Below are positions 1-12,325 of a stretch of 64,000 nt of DNA, one piece after another. The notes under the pieces are model-generated. The model had not been told where the DNA came from. It worked only from the letters and a program-made list of their open reading frames with translations, and did no database searches. Origin of the DNA: Cheilinus undulatus (taxonomy: Eukaryota > Chordata > Actinopteri > Labriformes > Labridae); NCBI RefSeq assembly GCF_018320785.1, contig NC_054879.1, forward strand, positions 47,442,198-47,506,197. The letters run 5' to 3'. Numbering within the stretch: the stretch's first letter is position 1; every line of letters starts with the position of its first letter. The position numbers and the translations under genes were made by a program.

Positions 1-582
1 CAGGTCAAAACGTGAGATGAAAGTCAAGTCATGATTTTAAGTGGTCAGAAAAACTGAGATAAAATTAAAAATCACGAGTTTTTAAGGTAAAGAAATGAGT
101 TAAAAGTTAAAGTTAGGAGTTTAAAAGGTCAAAGTGTGAGATAAAAGTCAAAATCATGATTTTAAAAGGTCTAAATAGGATTTAAAATTTAAAATTATTC
201 ATTTAAAAGGTAAAAATATGTGATAAAAAGTCAAAATTATGAGATGTTAGGGTTAAAATATGAAATAAAAAGCCAAAACCATAACTTTGAGTCATATCTG
301 TGAGATGCAAAATTGAAAATATAGAGAAAACACAAATTTCTTTCCCACGTCCCTGACTTTTTAGCAAAAATATTTTTACTGTTTATCTAATTTTTATGAC
401 TCAGCAAGGATGTTATAAACCATCAAGGTTTAGTTTACATTTTTATACTGGAGGAAATCTGCAGACCTCATACTGGTGGGCCAGTTATAATGAAAATATC
501 ATATAATCTGGTGAGCTGGGTATAACTGCACTGTGCACCGCAGGCTGGATTTGGCCCCCAGGCCTTGAGTTTGACACCCGTA
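1..582 (+). mobile_element. hAT-like family A element, right part
   Basis: The window opens inside a family A element. Its interior is a degenerate array of AAAGGTCAAAATATGAG-like units. The end reads CCTTGAGTTTGACACCCG, matching the right end of complete copies at 9754-10903 and 39459-40098. The left end lies outside the window. It sits in a DIP2A intron, just before the first exon visible here. Confidence 0.7.
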
Positions 583-677
583 GTCTAAGAAAATACAAAA
601 TGCAACATGGAAAATAACAGCAGAATCCAGTTTTGTTTCATCATCTTTGTCTCTGTTTGTCACATAATCTCCTCCAG

Positions 678-3653
678 ATGTCTCACGCTGCCACTAGTGC
701 CTTGTGTCGCTCCATCAAATTGCAGTGCGAGCTCTACCCATCCAGACAGATCGCCATCTGTCTGGACCCGTACTGCGGTCTGGGCTTTGCTCTCTGGTGC
801 CTGTGCAGGTAAAACCAACAGATGTATAGGCAGCAGTGCTGGAATCTTGATAGAAACATATTTTTCTTTCTTTTTTCACTGTCATCCATCCCTGACTCTC
901 TGTTTGCATGTGTGGTTTCAGTGTGTACTCGGGCCACCAGTCCATTTTGGTGCCCCCTCTTGAGCTGGAGAGCAATGCGTCTCTGTGGCTTACAGCAGTC
1001 AGTCAGTACAAAGTACGCGTCACCTTCTGCTCGTACTCGGTCATGGAGATATGCACCAAAGGTCTGGGCTCACAGACAGAAGCACTGAGGGTGAGTTTGT
1101 CTCTGAGTCTTCAGAACTGACACCAGGGATGCAACAATCTTAACCCACATTTATCTTCTTCAATCAGTCCTGCACCACAACAACACAGTTATTTGTCAAG
1201 AACTAGCCAGGGTCTTATAAATATGGGGGGTAAATCATGTAAATACTCCTGTCAGCTCATAATTTCCACTCCCACAGTTATGATGCAAGTGGATATTCAT
1301 ATCATCACCATAGCTGCTGCATTTACATGTCTTTATGTTGTCGGTTCTCCCCTAATACAAGTGTTGTTGCTCCCATCTCCAGCTGCGGAATGTGAACTTG
1401 TCCTGTGTGCGTACATGCATGGTGGTAGCAGAAGAGAGGCCCCGCATAGCGCTCACTCAGTCCTTCTCAAAGATCTTCAAGGACCTGGGGCTTTCACCGC
1501 GGGCTGTCAGCACCACCTTCGGCTGCAGGGTGAATGTGGCAATATGTTTGCAGGTGAGCAGCAGTTAGAGAGGAGGGAGGATGATGACAGGAGTGTGTAG
1601 GATGTCTAAGTCAATAGCAGAGGCTGCAGGAAATGAATCAAACTAATTACAGAAACTTCTCCAATAAAACACATATGATCAGCAGATTAAAAGAGTAATG
1701 TAGGCCATGATGCAATCAAAGTTTTAGAGCTTTTCCCCCTGATATTTTACCGTGTTTTTACAGGTGATGATTATAGGGAAAATTTAACTGTGATGATAAA
1801 CGATTTTAGGATTTCTGAAAAAAAAGTCAAAATGATTAAATATCACAACATCAATGTTACTGTGTGTCCATGTCAAATAAATGATAAATAAATAAATGAG
1901 TTAAAGGCTCAAATCTGAGATAAAAAGTCACTTTTATAGGTCCTAAAGGTCAAAAAACAAAATTAAAAGTCAAAATATGGTTTTTAAAAGGCAAATATAT
2001 GAGATAGCGAGTAAAAATCATGAGTTTAAAGGTCGAGATATGAGATAAAATACAAAATCAAGAGATTAAAATGTCAAAATAGAAGATCAACTTCAAAATT
2101 ATGACTCTAAAAGGTCAAATATGAGAAAAAATTCTTGATCAGAAGTTTAAAAAGTGAAAATATGAAAAATGTCAGGAGTTTAAAATGATAAATTGTGAAC
2201 CTTAAAGGTCACAATATGAGAGAAAACGTCAAAATTATGAATTTTAAAGTTTAAAATATAAAGTAAAAAGTCAAAAGCCTAGTGTAGGTCATAATCTTGG
2301 GATGCAAAATGAAAATATGAAATGAAAACACAAATTAATCTCTTTTTCTCATTCCTGACTATTTCTACTTTCTACTTTTTCAGATTTCTAGAACTTAAAG
2401 GGATACTTCAACATTTTGGCAAATTCGCCCATTGCCATAATTCCTATAGTCTTAGTAATAGGTCTGTTTCCTTTGGTTGTCGGTGCAAGCTGTTTCTAGA
2501 TCTGAGGTGACCGTTAAACCAGCTGCACCGCCAACGCTATTTTAGCAGACGGAATTTTTGCTTTCCCTCGTCAAACTCATCAAATACACAATCCAACAAC
2601 TCCAAAACGCTCTTGTGGACAAGTTGTGACCTGCACATTCACCACGCTATGAAATAATAACATATAATTATTTAACATTACGACACATGAAGCAAATACT
2701 CTGAACTATTTCTTCAGTGAACCACTGGGTGAATGTAGTTCCAGCTTTGCATTTAGCTTTAAAACATCTCCGTCTCGTAATGTTCCATGATTATTTCATA
2801 GCGTGGTGAGTGTGCAGGTCACAACTTGTCCACGAGAGTGTTTTGGAGTTGTTGGATTGTGTATTTGATGAGTTTGACGAGGGAAAGCAGAAATTCCGTC
2901 TGCTAAAATAGCGTTGGCGGTGCAGCTGGTTTAACGGCCACCTCAGATCTAGAAACAGCTTTCACCGACAACCAAAGGAAACAGACCTATTACTAAGACT
3001 ATAGGGATTATGGCAATGGGCGAATTTGCCAAAATGTTGAAGTATCCCTTTAACAAGGAGTTGTTTGTTTTGTTTTGTTTTGTTTTTTTAATTTTTAAGG
3101 TTAAATTTACATTTTTATACTTGAGGAAATCTGCAGACCTCATTCCGGTGAGCTACTTCTAATTGAAATATGAAATGATCTTGCGGGCCGGGTAAAACTG
3201 CATTGTGGGCCGCATTTGGCCCCCGGGCCTTGATTTTGACACCGCAGTGTAAATGTTGACCTTGTTAGGCTCTTAGCGAAGGCCTAAATTCAGAATTCGC
3301 GATTTAATTTCACAATCCTGGCCTCAGGACTTCTCATTGGAGCAAATCCGGCCCCGGACTCAATATGTGTTTGACACCCCAACATCACAGCAACCTGTGT
3401 CACAGCAACATCTCTGAGTGGCTGGTCCACCATTTTCCATAAAACATCTGCATCCTCTCTGTGTCTGCCACTGCTAAACACAGACGTATGATCATGCAGA
3501 AAACACAAGCAGGTATTTATAAATGTTAGCTTTAAAATATAATAATGAAAACATTAGCTTCTCAGTCTGACTGTTTATTTTTCTGGTCTTTTTTTGTTTC
3601 TCTGGTGAATTTATCCATGTTGGAATGTGTGCATGAGTGTCCACATTAAGATA

Positions 3654-3684
<31 letters not shown>

Positions 3685-6600
3685 CTTTATTTATCTGTCC
3701 TGCCCTGTCCCATCAGTCCAACAGGTTAGGCAAACTGGCTGAGCAGGTAACAGTAGGAGAAAAGTGGCTGTTTGCTCACTGGGCTGCTGCTGGGTCTCTG
3801 TGTGTATTTGTTCACCTGTGTGTTTGTCTGGGTGTTTTTGGTTTATCTTGCATGACTTTTGAACACGGTTAACTGTAATTTACTGATTCTGTTTCTCTCT
3901 GATGAGCTTTTTTATCTGCTTTTTTATTTTTAGCCCAGTCTGGCTCCTGACCATTGCTTCAAGGTTATAGGTTAAATGTAACGTGCTGCTACTATATAAC
4001 ATCATTAACTCAGCTGTAGGTTAGTTCATTTCAGAGGAATTGATGTGAGGTAATTCTAATTTAAGCAGAATTGTCCAAGAATGTTTTTCCTTATGTCGGG
4101 GTCATCAAGTCCATCTGCACAAGGGCCAGATTTAGTCCGACAGAAACTCTGGGGGCCGGACTTTCAGATACACAAAAATCAAATCAATATTCCGGTCTGA
4201 TTGAAATATTGTTATTGTAGTATTTGTGTTTTCTTTCAAAACACAGGACATCTGTAGGCATTACCAGTGAGATCTATCCCTGTTGTCTATCATGCAGCAG
4301 GCCTGACAACAGAGTTGGCTGGACCCCTGAAAATCCCAGAGAATGGGCCCTCCACATTCGTGATTTAGCACCAGTATTAACCCTTTTTTAATACTTTTAA
4401 CCCATTTTGATACTTTTTTGCCCCCTTTTTGCCTTTTTAAACCATTTTTTTTTACAAGATTTTAACCCCTTTTGAACCACTTTTCCTGCATGTTTTATCC
4501 CCTTTGTTCCACTCATCCATTTTTGCCACTTTTCTTCTATTTTTGCCACTTTTTAACCCCTTTTCTTCACATTTTTCCGCATTTTTTACAACGTTAAAAC
4601 CAATTTTTGCCACTTTTAATCCATTTTTAATACTTTTTGCCTCTTTAACACAATTTTAGCCATTCTGAACCCATTTAAACCACTTTTCCTGCATGTTTTA
4701 TGCCTTTTCTGCCACTCTTTTCTTCCATTTATGCCACTTTTGTTGTATTTTTGCCTTTTTTAACCCCTTTTCATCTTTTTTGCACTATTTTTTGCCATTT
4801 GTAATTAATTTTTGATATTTTTGCCCCTTTTTTCCACTAATACCAATTTTTGCCACATTTTAACTTATTTTCACAATTGTTTCTGCCCATTTTTGTCCCT
4901 TTGTGCCATTTCACAACTCATTTTGCCACTTATCACCTATTTTTGCTACTCTTTAACCACTTTTCACCATTTTATCTGGCCTGATATGGCCCCCGGGCCG
5001 CCAGTTGATGATCAGTGCCTTATGTCTTCAGCACTGGCTGGATATCAAGAAAGATGACACAGCTCCACTTCTGCAGGGTTTCTACCTGCTAAAATAGAAC
5101 TCTGTGCTGTTTTATGACTTATTATCAAAGATCTTTACACTTTGAAATGAAACTTCTACATCAACGCTGCACAGTCCTGAATCTGAGTTTGTATTTGATG
5201 ACCAGGTTCATAGAAGAACATAGTTTCATCATTTAATCAGTCCACTAGCTTTACATTCCTGGCAAAGACTAATGTTTGGATTCAGCCTCGCTGCTGATGC
5301 TGAATCCTCTGCTCTATAAATCCGCCCCCTCGCTCTGTGTTTGGCTTTGGCCTCGACAAACCTGACTCACTGCTGGCTTATGCACTGGCTGCACCCTGGC
5401 AGAGGAGTGATGGTAAACATAATGTGTTGTGATGACTCTTACTGCAGTAATGATGACAAATCCTAAAGCCTGAAAAATCCATATCTGTCTAGAAACAGTT
5501 CTTGAGAAATGGTCCAGTCAAAATGTTGGTGTATGACAGCGCTCTGGGCTTTTAATCAAAACAAATGGGCCTCAATTAGTTATATTTCTTCTATTTATGT
5601 GCAGTTTTTGTTGCTGACAACAAATATTAGAAGAAAGTAAACCACAGTTAATTCATGATTTCTTACAGAGAGCTGAGATTCCTGGGAATGGGCGCTGTAG
5701 CTTTTACCAATCTTCTGAGTCTTGAATGAGAATAAACCAGCCTGATTAGAGCTGCTGAATTTAACTCTGCAGGTGTCTTTGGTCCTAACTATCGTGGCCT
5801 GGCTGGTTGGCTTCTGGCTGCTTCCCCACCCCTGCTTTGTCTCATAAGCAGCCGCCCCCCCCAACAACATTGAAGTTAGCATTTCAGCAGTGACATTATC
5901 GACTCACGTTCCTCTGCTTGTTTTTCCTCCAGGGCACGGCTGGACCAGACCCCACTACTGTTTACGTGGACATGAGAGCTCTACGGCATGACAGGTAGGG
6001 GGCGCCCCAGCAGCCCCAGTCATTGTGTTTGAGCAGCTTTCAGTCTTTGAGAACAAGAATGAAAATGCAGAAATCAAGTTGCACATTTTGTCTCTTCCTG
6101 TAGGGTCAGACTGGTTGAGAGAGGGTCTCCACACAGTTTACCTCTGATGGAGTCTGGGAAGGTACGGCGCTACGTAAACATGCAATAAAACCACTAGAAT
6201 GATGTGCAGCAATGCTTTTCAGAGGCTTGCATGGTAATTTGAGCTGTTTTTGTCTGCTGCTGCTGCAGATCCTTCCAGGAGTGAAGGTGATCATCGCCAA
6301 CACAGAGACTAAAGGACCTCTGGGAGACTCTCATCTAGGAGAGGTATGAAGACTCATTTACAGTCTGTTGACATGAACCAGGAAGTTACGGAGTTAAAGT
6401 TGGCTCTTTGCAGCCAAAATGTTGTCTCGGTACTCCTAAACTGGACCAAGTTTGAGAGTTTTCTCCTTCGAGTCTCTACATATGACCTACATTCACTTAC
6501 TTTTTCCTCTGAAAACTCTCTGTTGTGTCTTTCTAAAGATGTTCTCCTTGCGTTTGTAGCTCTTACAGAAAGTTTTCAAGTGAGCCTGCAACTCGGCTGA

Positions 6601-8253
6601 CTTTTCAGGGTCTTTAAAGATTAAATCCACACCAGTAACTCCGATACTGCACAGATTTTAAAAGTGTTGGACTCACACTGTTGGAAAAGGTGTGTCTAAT
6701 ATAAAGGGGACTTCTGCGACATGCAAAGCTGTACAGTTGAATCCATGCTGTCTCCTGATGTATCTGTGATCTTTAATCAGAGAGAGAATGACAGTAGCAC
6801 ATCTTCTGTGTTCCAGATCTGGGTGAGCAGTCCTCACAATGCCACAGGCTACTACACAGTTTATGGTGAGGAGGCGCTGCATGCAGACCACTTCAACACC
6901 AAGCTCAGCTTCGGTGACACCCAGAGCGTCTGGGCGAGGACCGGGTACCTGGGCTTCCTGCGGCGCACTGAGCTGACGGACGCCAGTGGAGGTGAGAATC
7001 ATCAGTCATGTGATGTCAGTGCATTAGATGATGATTTCAGACAAAGATTACCTTAACGCAGGGGTGTCAAACTCAGTCACAGCAGGGGCCAGATTCTGGA
7101 TTCAGGACTAACCTGAGGGCCTGACAGGGTCGACTTTCTAACAAGAAACCGTCAACCTCATTTCACCAGTAATAAAATATGAAAAATGCTTAGCACTGAT
7201 GATAAATGATTTTGACATTTAAAAAGTTATAAAGATAAGTTTAAAGGCTCAAAATTTATTAGTTCAAAAAGGTCAAAACATTAAATTGAAATTGAAAAAT
7301 AATGTTTTGGCAAATATATTAAAAAGAAAGTCAAAATCATGACTTTAAAAGGTCAAAATATAAAATAAAATTTGTCATCATGAAATTAAAAGTCAAAATA
7401 TGATTCAAAATTTAGATTGCGAGTCAAAAGGTCAAACTATGGGATTATGAATTCAAAGTTTGGAGTTTAAAATATGAGGTAAAATACAAAATAATTGGTT
7501 AAAAAGGTCAAAATAACACTTAAAAATTAGAATTATGAATCTGAAAGCTCTAAATATTATATGAGAAGTCAAAATTATGAGTTAAAATGCTCAAAGTATG
7601 ATGTTGCTCTTCAAAATAAGTCTTTTTAATAATACAGTTTTTAAGAAGCTAATTATCATAATAAAATGGCAGATTCAAATCATTTTCCAATAAAAGACTA
7701 AAAATAATTTTTAAAAAAAAAAAAAAAATAATACATTTTTTAAGAAGCTAAATTATCACAATCAAATGGCAGATTCAAATCATTCTCCAATAAAAGAATA
7801 ATAAAAATAATTTTGAAAAAATAAAAAAATAATTTTAAAAACCCTTTACAATTATAAAGCTTTTTAAGAAGCTAATTATCAAAATAAGATGGCAGATTCA
7901 AATCATTCTCCAATAAAAGAATAACAATAATTTTGAAAACAATAATAATAAAGATAATGTTTTTTTAATAAGCTAATTATCATAATAAAATGGCAGATTC
8001 AAATCATTCTCCACTAAAAGAATAATAACAATTATTTTGAAAATAACACTACTAATAATAATAATAAAGTTTTTTAACAAGCTAATTATTATTAAAAAAA
8101 GGCAGATTCAAATCATTTTCCAATAAAAGAATAAAAATAATTTTCAAAATAATTATAATAATTATAATAACATTTTTAAGAAGCTAAATTATCACAATAA
8201 AATGGCAGATTCAACTCATTCTTTAATAAAAGAATAATAACAACAATGTTGAA

Positions 8254-8301
<48 letters not shown>

Positions 8302-9353
8302 GTTTTTAAAGAAATAGCTTGAAATGTTCACTTAATATTTGTCTTTGTCTGCATTACTTCACCTCATCTCACAGAATATGTCCATCATCATAAACCCCAC
8401 TGATGTTAAATAAGACATCCTTTGCTGCCACTGGTCTTTCTGTCTGCCTATCACGAGTGTCACATCCATTTAAAACTGAGTCGTCACCTAATGCAGATAG
8501 TCTGGGACCAAAAGTGATTTGAGTCCTTGTAATTGCAGTATGTGTAACTTTGCCACAGGACCATAAAACATGCAGTGAGTGGCTTCTCCAACAATCTGTG
8601 TCTTAACCCGAGCCTTAACAATCCAAATGGAGTCCAATAAAAAGGATGTATAACTTCAAACTGAATGAGGCATACTCTTACATCCTTAGACATTGTTTTT
8701 ATATTCTTACACATCTTACCCCACACTTCCTCAGTGTCAGACAAGTCTTTTTCCAATCCCGTTTCAGAGCCAGCGTAGGTCTTTCACTGGGTCATTGGGT
8801 CAAAATGTAAAAATATACTGCTGATTTGGGAATTTTGCTTTAAAACGTTCTTATATTAACTTTGAATGCACATGTTTCTCATGTTTGTATCTCAGAGCGT
8901 CATGATGCCCTCTATGTGGTCGGCTCTCTTGATGAGACTCTGGAGCTGAGGGGGATGAGGTATCATCCTATCGACATCGAAACCTCTGTAATCCGTGCAC
9001 ACAAGAGCATAGCTGAATGGTGAGGAATTTCCTCCTTTATTGATCTGTTTACCATGCAGGGAAGTAGTTCACAATTAATCCTGATCTCCCCTCCGTCCAG
9101 TGCGGTGTTTACCTGGACCAACCTCCTGGTGGTGGTCGTGGAGCTGGAGGGGTCGGAGCAGGAGGCCCTGGACCTGGTCGCCCTGGTCACCAACGTGGTG
9201 CTGGAGGAGCACTACCTCATTGTAGGCGTGGTGGTGGTGGTCGACCCCGGCGTCATCCCCATCAACTCCCGAGGGGAGAAGCAACGCATGCACCTCAGAG
9301 ACGGATTCCTGGCGGACCAGCTGGACCCCATATATGTGGCTTACAACATGTGA
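678..9353 (+). CDS. dip2a: DIP2A-like protein, C-terminal nine exons (5' partial)
   Basis: Disco-interacting protein 2 family: large proteins with an N-terminal DMAP1-binding region and two adenylate-forming (AMP-binding-like) domains. Only the C-terminal part, about 405 residues, is here. Coding exons: 678-808, 922-1090, 1383-1553, 5933-5994, 6104-6161, 6269-6343, 6817-6991, 8896-9019, 9101-9353. Every junction has AG/GT signals and the phases join without a break. The product reads LDPYCGLGFALWCLCSVYSG near its start, then AEERPRIALTQSF, then RTGYLGFLRRTELTDASG, and ends DQLDPIYVAYNM before TGA. These are hallmark DIP2 C-terminal segments. The segment SSPHNATGYYTVYGEEALHA and the linkage to PRMT2 favour paralogue A over B or C. 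The 4.4-kb intron 1554-5932 holds repeats listed separately; 3248-4096 and 5018-5932 hold nothing I recognise. The intron 6992-8895 is mostly repeat. A role in acetyl-CoA or lipid metabolism is known of the family, not seen here. Confidence 0.92.
1740..3247 (+). mobile_element. hAT-like family A element, interrupted
   Basis: The interior again consists of GGTCAAAATATGAG-like repeats. The right end (ATTTGGCCCCCGGGCCTTG, then TTTGACACC) matches family A, and the left end is degraded. The copy is split by the TTAA-flanked palindromic element at 2395-3053. The sequence on the two sides joins as in the related copy near 27773. Confidence 0.65.
2395..3053. mobile_element. Palindromic TTAA-flanked (piggyBac-like) MITE
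   Basis: Two inverted arms of about 260 bp (roughly 2399-2662 and 2791-3049) are nearly identical. They start AGGGATACTTCAACATTTTG and end with its complement. TTAA lies at both borders, the target site of piggyBac-type transposases. There is no coding sequence, so it must have been moved in trans. The spacer is only about 130 bp, so the element could fold into one long hairpin. It is inserted in the family A hAT element around it. Confidence 0.8.
3657..3684. repeat. (AT)n microsatellite
   Basis: About 14 uninterrupted AT dinucleotides inside a DIP2A intron. Confidence 0.9.
4097..5017 (+). mobile_element. hAT-like family C element
   Basis: The left end reads CGGGGTCATCAAG and the right end GTTGATGATCAGTG. 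Both are flanked by the perfect 8-bp duplication CCTTATGT (4089-4096 and 5018-5025), as expected for hAT transposition. The interior from about 4380 is a degenerate minisatellite of TTTTTGCCACTTTT-like units. There is no transposase. It lies in a DIP2A intron. Confidence 0.8.
7059..7650 (+). mobile_element. hAT-like family A element, left part
   Basis: Begins CAGGGGTGTCAAACTCAGTC and continues into GGTCAAAATATGAG-like units. No right end is visible. The sequence runs into the tandem repeats that start near 7650, so this copy is truncated. It lies in the DIP2A intron after the exon ending at 6991. Confidence 0.7.
7650..8310 (+). repeat. Tandem repeat of about 105-bp units with AAT tail
   Basis: At least six irregular units share a core of GGCAGATTCAAATCATTC plus a CCAATAAAAG-like segment and an AAGCTAATTATCA-like segment. 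They are separated by A/T-rich spacers of variable length. The last unit ends in an (AAT)n run at about 8252-8299. No coding content; intronic in DIP2A. Confidence 0.85.
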
Positions 9354-9753
9354 AGGCCCTGCTGCAGGCGGGCGAGGGGGGTTCCTACATGTGGCTTATC
9401 ATGCAACAGGAGACAGCAGGATGGAAAAGGAGGAGGGAAGAAAGAAGCTGCCCTTTATGCAAAACTTGACAGCAGAATGGAGGAAAATTCATGTCTGTTT
9501 CTCTGTGATTCCCTGAGTCAAGAAATGAGGTTTTTATGGGCATTTTAGCTCTTTAAAGTGAGATTTGTGTGAGTGACAGAGCCCAGCAGTCCACTTAAAG
9601 TACAGCAGGGGGTTAGGGTATAAAACTACACTGTGCCATTAACACACTCTCAGTCAGAGTCCACAACTATGATTGTTTTTGTTTTCCATGCAGACGTGCC
9701 ATAGAACAGGACTGGTACCAGTACCTTAAACCTGGTCCAGACATACTCTACCT

Positions 9754-10903
9754 CAGGGGTGTCAAACTCAATCACAGCAGGGGCCGAAATCTGAATTTAG
9801 GTCTAACCTGAGGGCCTAACAGGGTCAAGATTTAACCATAAACTGTCAACCTTATTCTAAAAGGTAATTCACTAGGAGGGAAAGAAACTGATGATGTTCA
9901 GAAGGTCAGAACACAAAATTCAAAGTCAAAATAATGTTTTCAAAAGGCAAATTTATGAGATAGAAAGTAAAAATCATGAGTTTAAAAGTCAAAATATGAG
10001 GTGAATTCAAAATCATGAGTTTAAAGGTCAAAATTTCAGACTAAAAATCAAAGTTAGGAGTTGAGAAGGTCACAGTATTTGATAAAAAGCTAAATTTTGA
10101 GTTTAAAAGTTGAGATATGACTTCAAATTCAGTATTGTGAATCTAAAAGGTCAAAATGTGAGATAAAATTCAAAATCATGAGTTTAAAAAGTCAAATGAT
10201 GGTATTGATAGTCAAAGTTAGGAGTTTAAAAAGTCAAAATATAGTATTAAATGTCAAAGTTAGGAGTTTAAAAGGGCAAAAAAAGGGTAAAATTCAAAAT
10301 CATGGGTTTAAAGGTATAAATTTTGGACTAAAAATCAAAGTTAGGAGTTGAAAAGGTCAAAATATTTGATAAAAAGCACATTTTTGAGTTTAAAAGGTCG
10401 AGATATGACTTCAAATTTAATATTGTGAATCTACAGGGTCAAAATGTGAGATAAAATTCTTAATTGTAAGTTTAAAAAGTCAAAATATGTTATTAAAAGT
10501 CAGAGTTAGGGGTTTAAAAGGGTAAAATATGAGATTAGATTTGAAATCATGTTCTTGAAAATTCAAAATATGACTTAAAATTTAAAATTGGAATCTAAAA
10601 GTTCACAATATGAGATAAAAAGTAAAGTTTTTGAGATGCAAATTTAAAATATTAAATGAAAACAAACTCATTTCTCTCCCTCAGTCCTTACTTTCTATCT
10701 TACTATTTTTACTCTTTACTTTTTCCACATTTTTATGACTTAAAGTGTATTTTAAATCTTCAAGGCTAAATTTACATTTCTGTACTGGAGGAAATCTGCA
10801 GACCTCAGACGGTTCTAGTAAACATATGATATGATCTTGTGGGCCAGGTAAAACTGCACCATGAGCTGGATTTGGCTCTCGGGCCTTGAGTTTGACACCC
10901 CTG
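9754..10903 (+). mobile_element. hAT-like family A element, complete
   Basis: Starts CAGGGGTGTCAAACTCAATC and ends GAGTTTGACACCCCTG. It is flanked by a perfect 8-bp duplication CTCTACCT (9746-9753 and 10904-10911). The interior is an array of AAAGGTCAAAATATGAG-like units with no open reading frame. It lies 400 bp after the DIP2A stop codon, so it is probably within the 3' untranslated region. Confidence 0.88.
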
Positions 10904-12084
10904 CTCTACCTTGTTTCATGTTCACAGAGCCTCCTGTGCCATTACAAGTGGAATATTTGTCAGAAAACTTCTTGTACAGTCACATCACATCTGTGGGACG
11001 CCCTGGTTTTTCATTTCAAGCTCAGTTCGGATCGTGTTTTGACGACAGTGAAGCACACGGCGGCGGTGTTATTTCCTGCTCATCTCTCTGCAGTAGTACT
11101 TCAGTGTGCAACAGAGGGCCAAGATCGTGGTTTGACTCCAGTTTGTCTGATTATTAATTGTTGTTTGACCTGAAAAAAAATGCAATATGTGATGTGAAAG
11201 ACGTTGCTTTGAACGACAGTAAGTGCCGATCATTCAGTCACGACACGGGGAGTTGCTGACTTTAAGCAACAAGCCAAATGATAAGCCTTAAGTGTTTTTT
11301 CAGACTCCTGCTCCTATCCCAGCACCTGTTTGATTTATTTTTGTGACATTTATCAGCTGTTGGATAGGGCGGGAATATGCAGAAGGAGGTTAGAGGAGGT
11401 GATTTCTGCTCTTATTGCACCCAAAGTCTTGATCTAAGATGATGGATATACTTGATCCTAGCATCCAGCCATTACAAACACTCCTATTTTTAATCATGTC
11501 TGTTCCTTTTTCATAGATAAAGACTGGAAGAATCTGTAGCTCATCTAGTTTTGATGCAAAATCTTCATTTTGAGTGCCATAAGGTTGAATGAGAGTTGGC
11601 TGCATGTGTCTAATATACTTGTAACACCTTAACCTTCCATTGACTTTGTAAAGATTCACTTCACTGTAAGTCTGCTTCTTTTTTCTATGTGCACACTCCT
11701 TCAGAAACAGGCTCAGGCCTGCTGTAAGTATGTACAGGTTTTTGTGTAAATTATTAACAGATCAAGGAGGAAACGTCAGGAATTCAAAGACTGAATCTGG
11801 TATAAATAAGTCTGAACTTCTCCCTCACAAATTTGAATTTTTTTCTTATGTGCGGACAGCGGGAAGAGACAGGAGAAGCCTCGAAAACGATTTATATGAT
11901 CGCTGACAGGAACTAAACACATGCAGGAAGAAACCAAGCACACTCCCAATACAAGGAGAGGACGGTTTAGCTCTGGTTACCATGGAGACGCCCCATCCTC
12001 CAGAGCTAAACTTCTGATGTTAACATGGAAACATGTCTGATATATGGTTAGTTGTCATTATTTTCATAACATGATTTCTTAATG

Positions 12085-12090
12085 AATAAA
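12085..12090 (+). terminator. Candidate DIP2A polyadenylation signal
   Basis: AATAAA followed by GT-rich sequence. The region 10912-12084 has no recognisable repeat or gene and would be the rest of a long 3' untranslated region. Other sites are possible. Confidence 0.4.
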
Positions 12091-12144
12091 AAAGTGCTTT
12101 TAACTTGAGATGTTTGTCTTCATTGGCTTCAGTGTCATGTCCTG

Positions 12145-12325
12145 AATTAATTTTTTTCATACCCAATTTCGTCACTATTATTTGCCAATTTTCATCAATT
12201 TTGCACAATTTGGACCCATTTTTGCCAAATTTTAACCGATTCCCATCCCTTTTTACCAAAATTTTTTTAGCCAATTTCAACACATTTTTGCCACTCTAAA
12301 CCCATTTTCCCATTTTTCTTGGCAA
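12145..12325 (+). repeat. Short GCCA-type minisatellite patch
   Basis: Degenerate repeats of the ATTTTTGCCAATTTT type, like the interiors of hAT families B, C and D, but without visible terminal ends. It abuts the Tc1-like relic that follows. Confidence 0.55.

Noticed and set aside
1193-1600. 135-codon frame overlapping DIP2A exon 1383-1553
   Set aside because: A different frame from the conserved AEERPRIALTQSF reading; it starts in intron sequence.
9054-9293. Extra frames across the last DIP2A exon, including a histidine-rich minus-strand one
   Set aside because: The exon itself, in frame from 9101, encodes the conserved DIP2 C-terminus; the others are shadows or include intron sequence.
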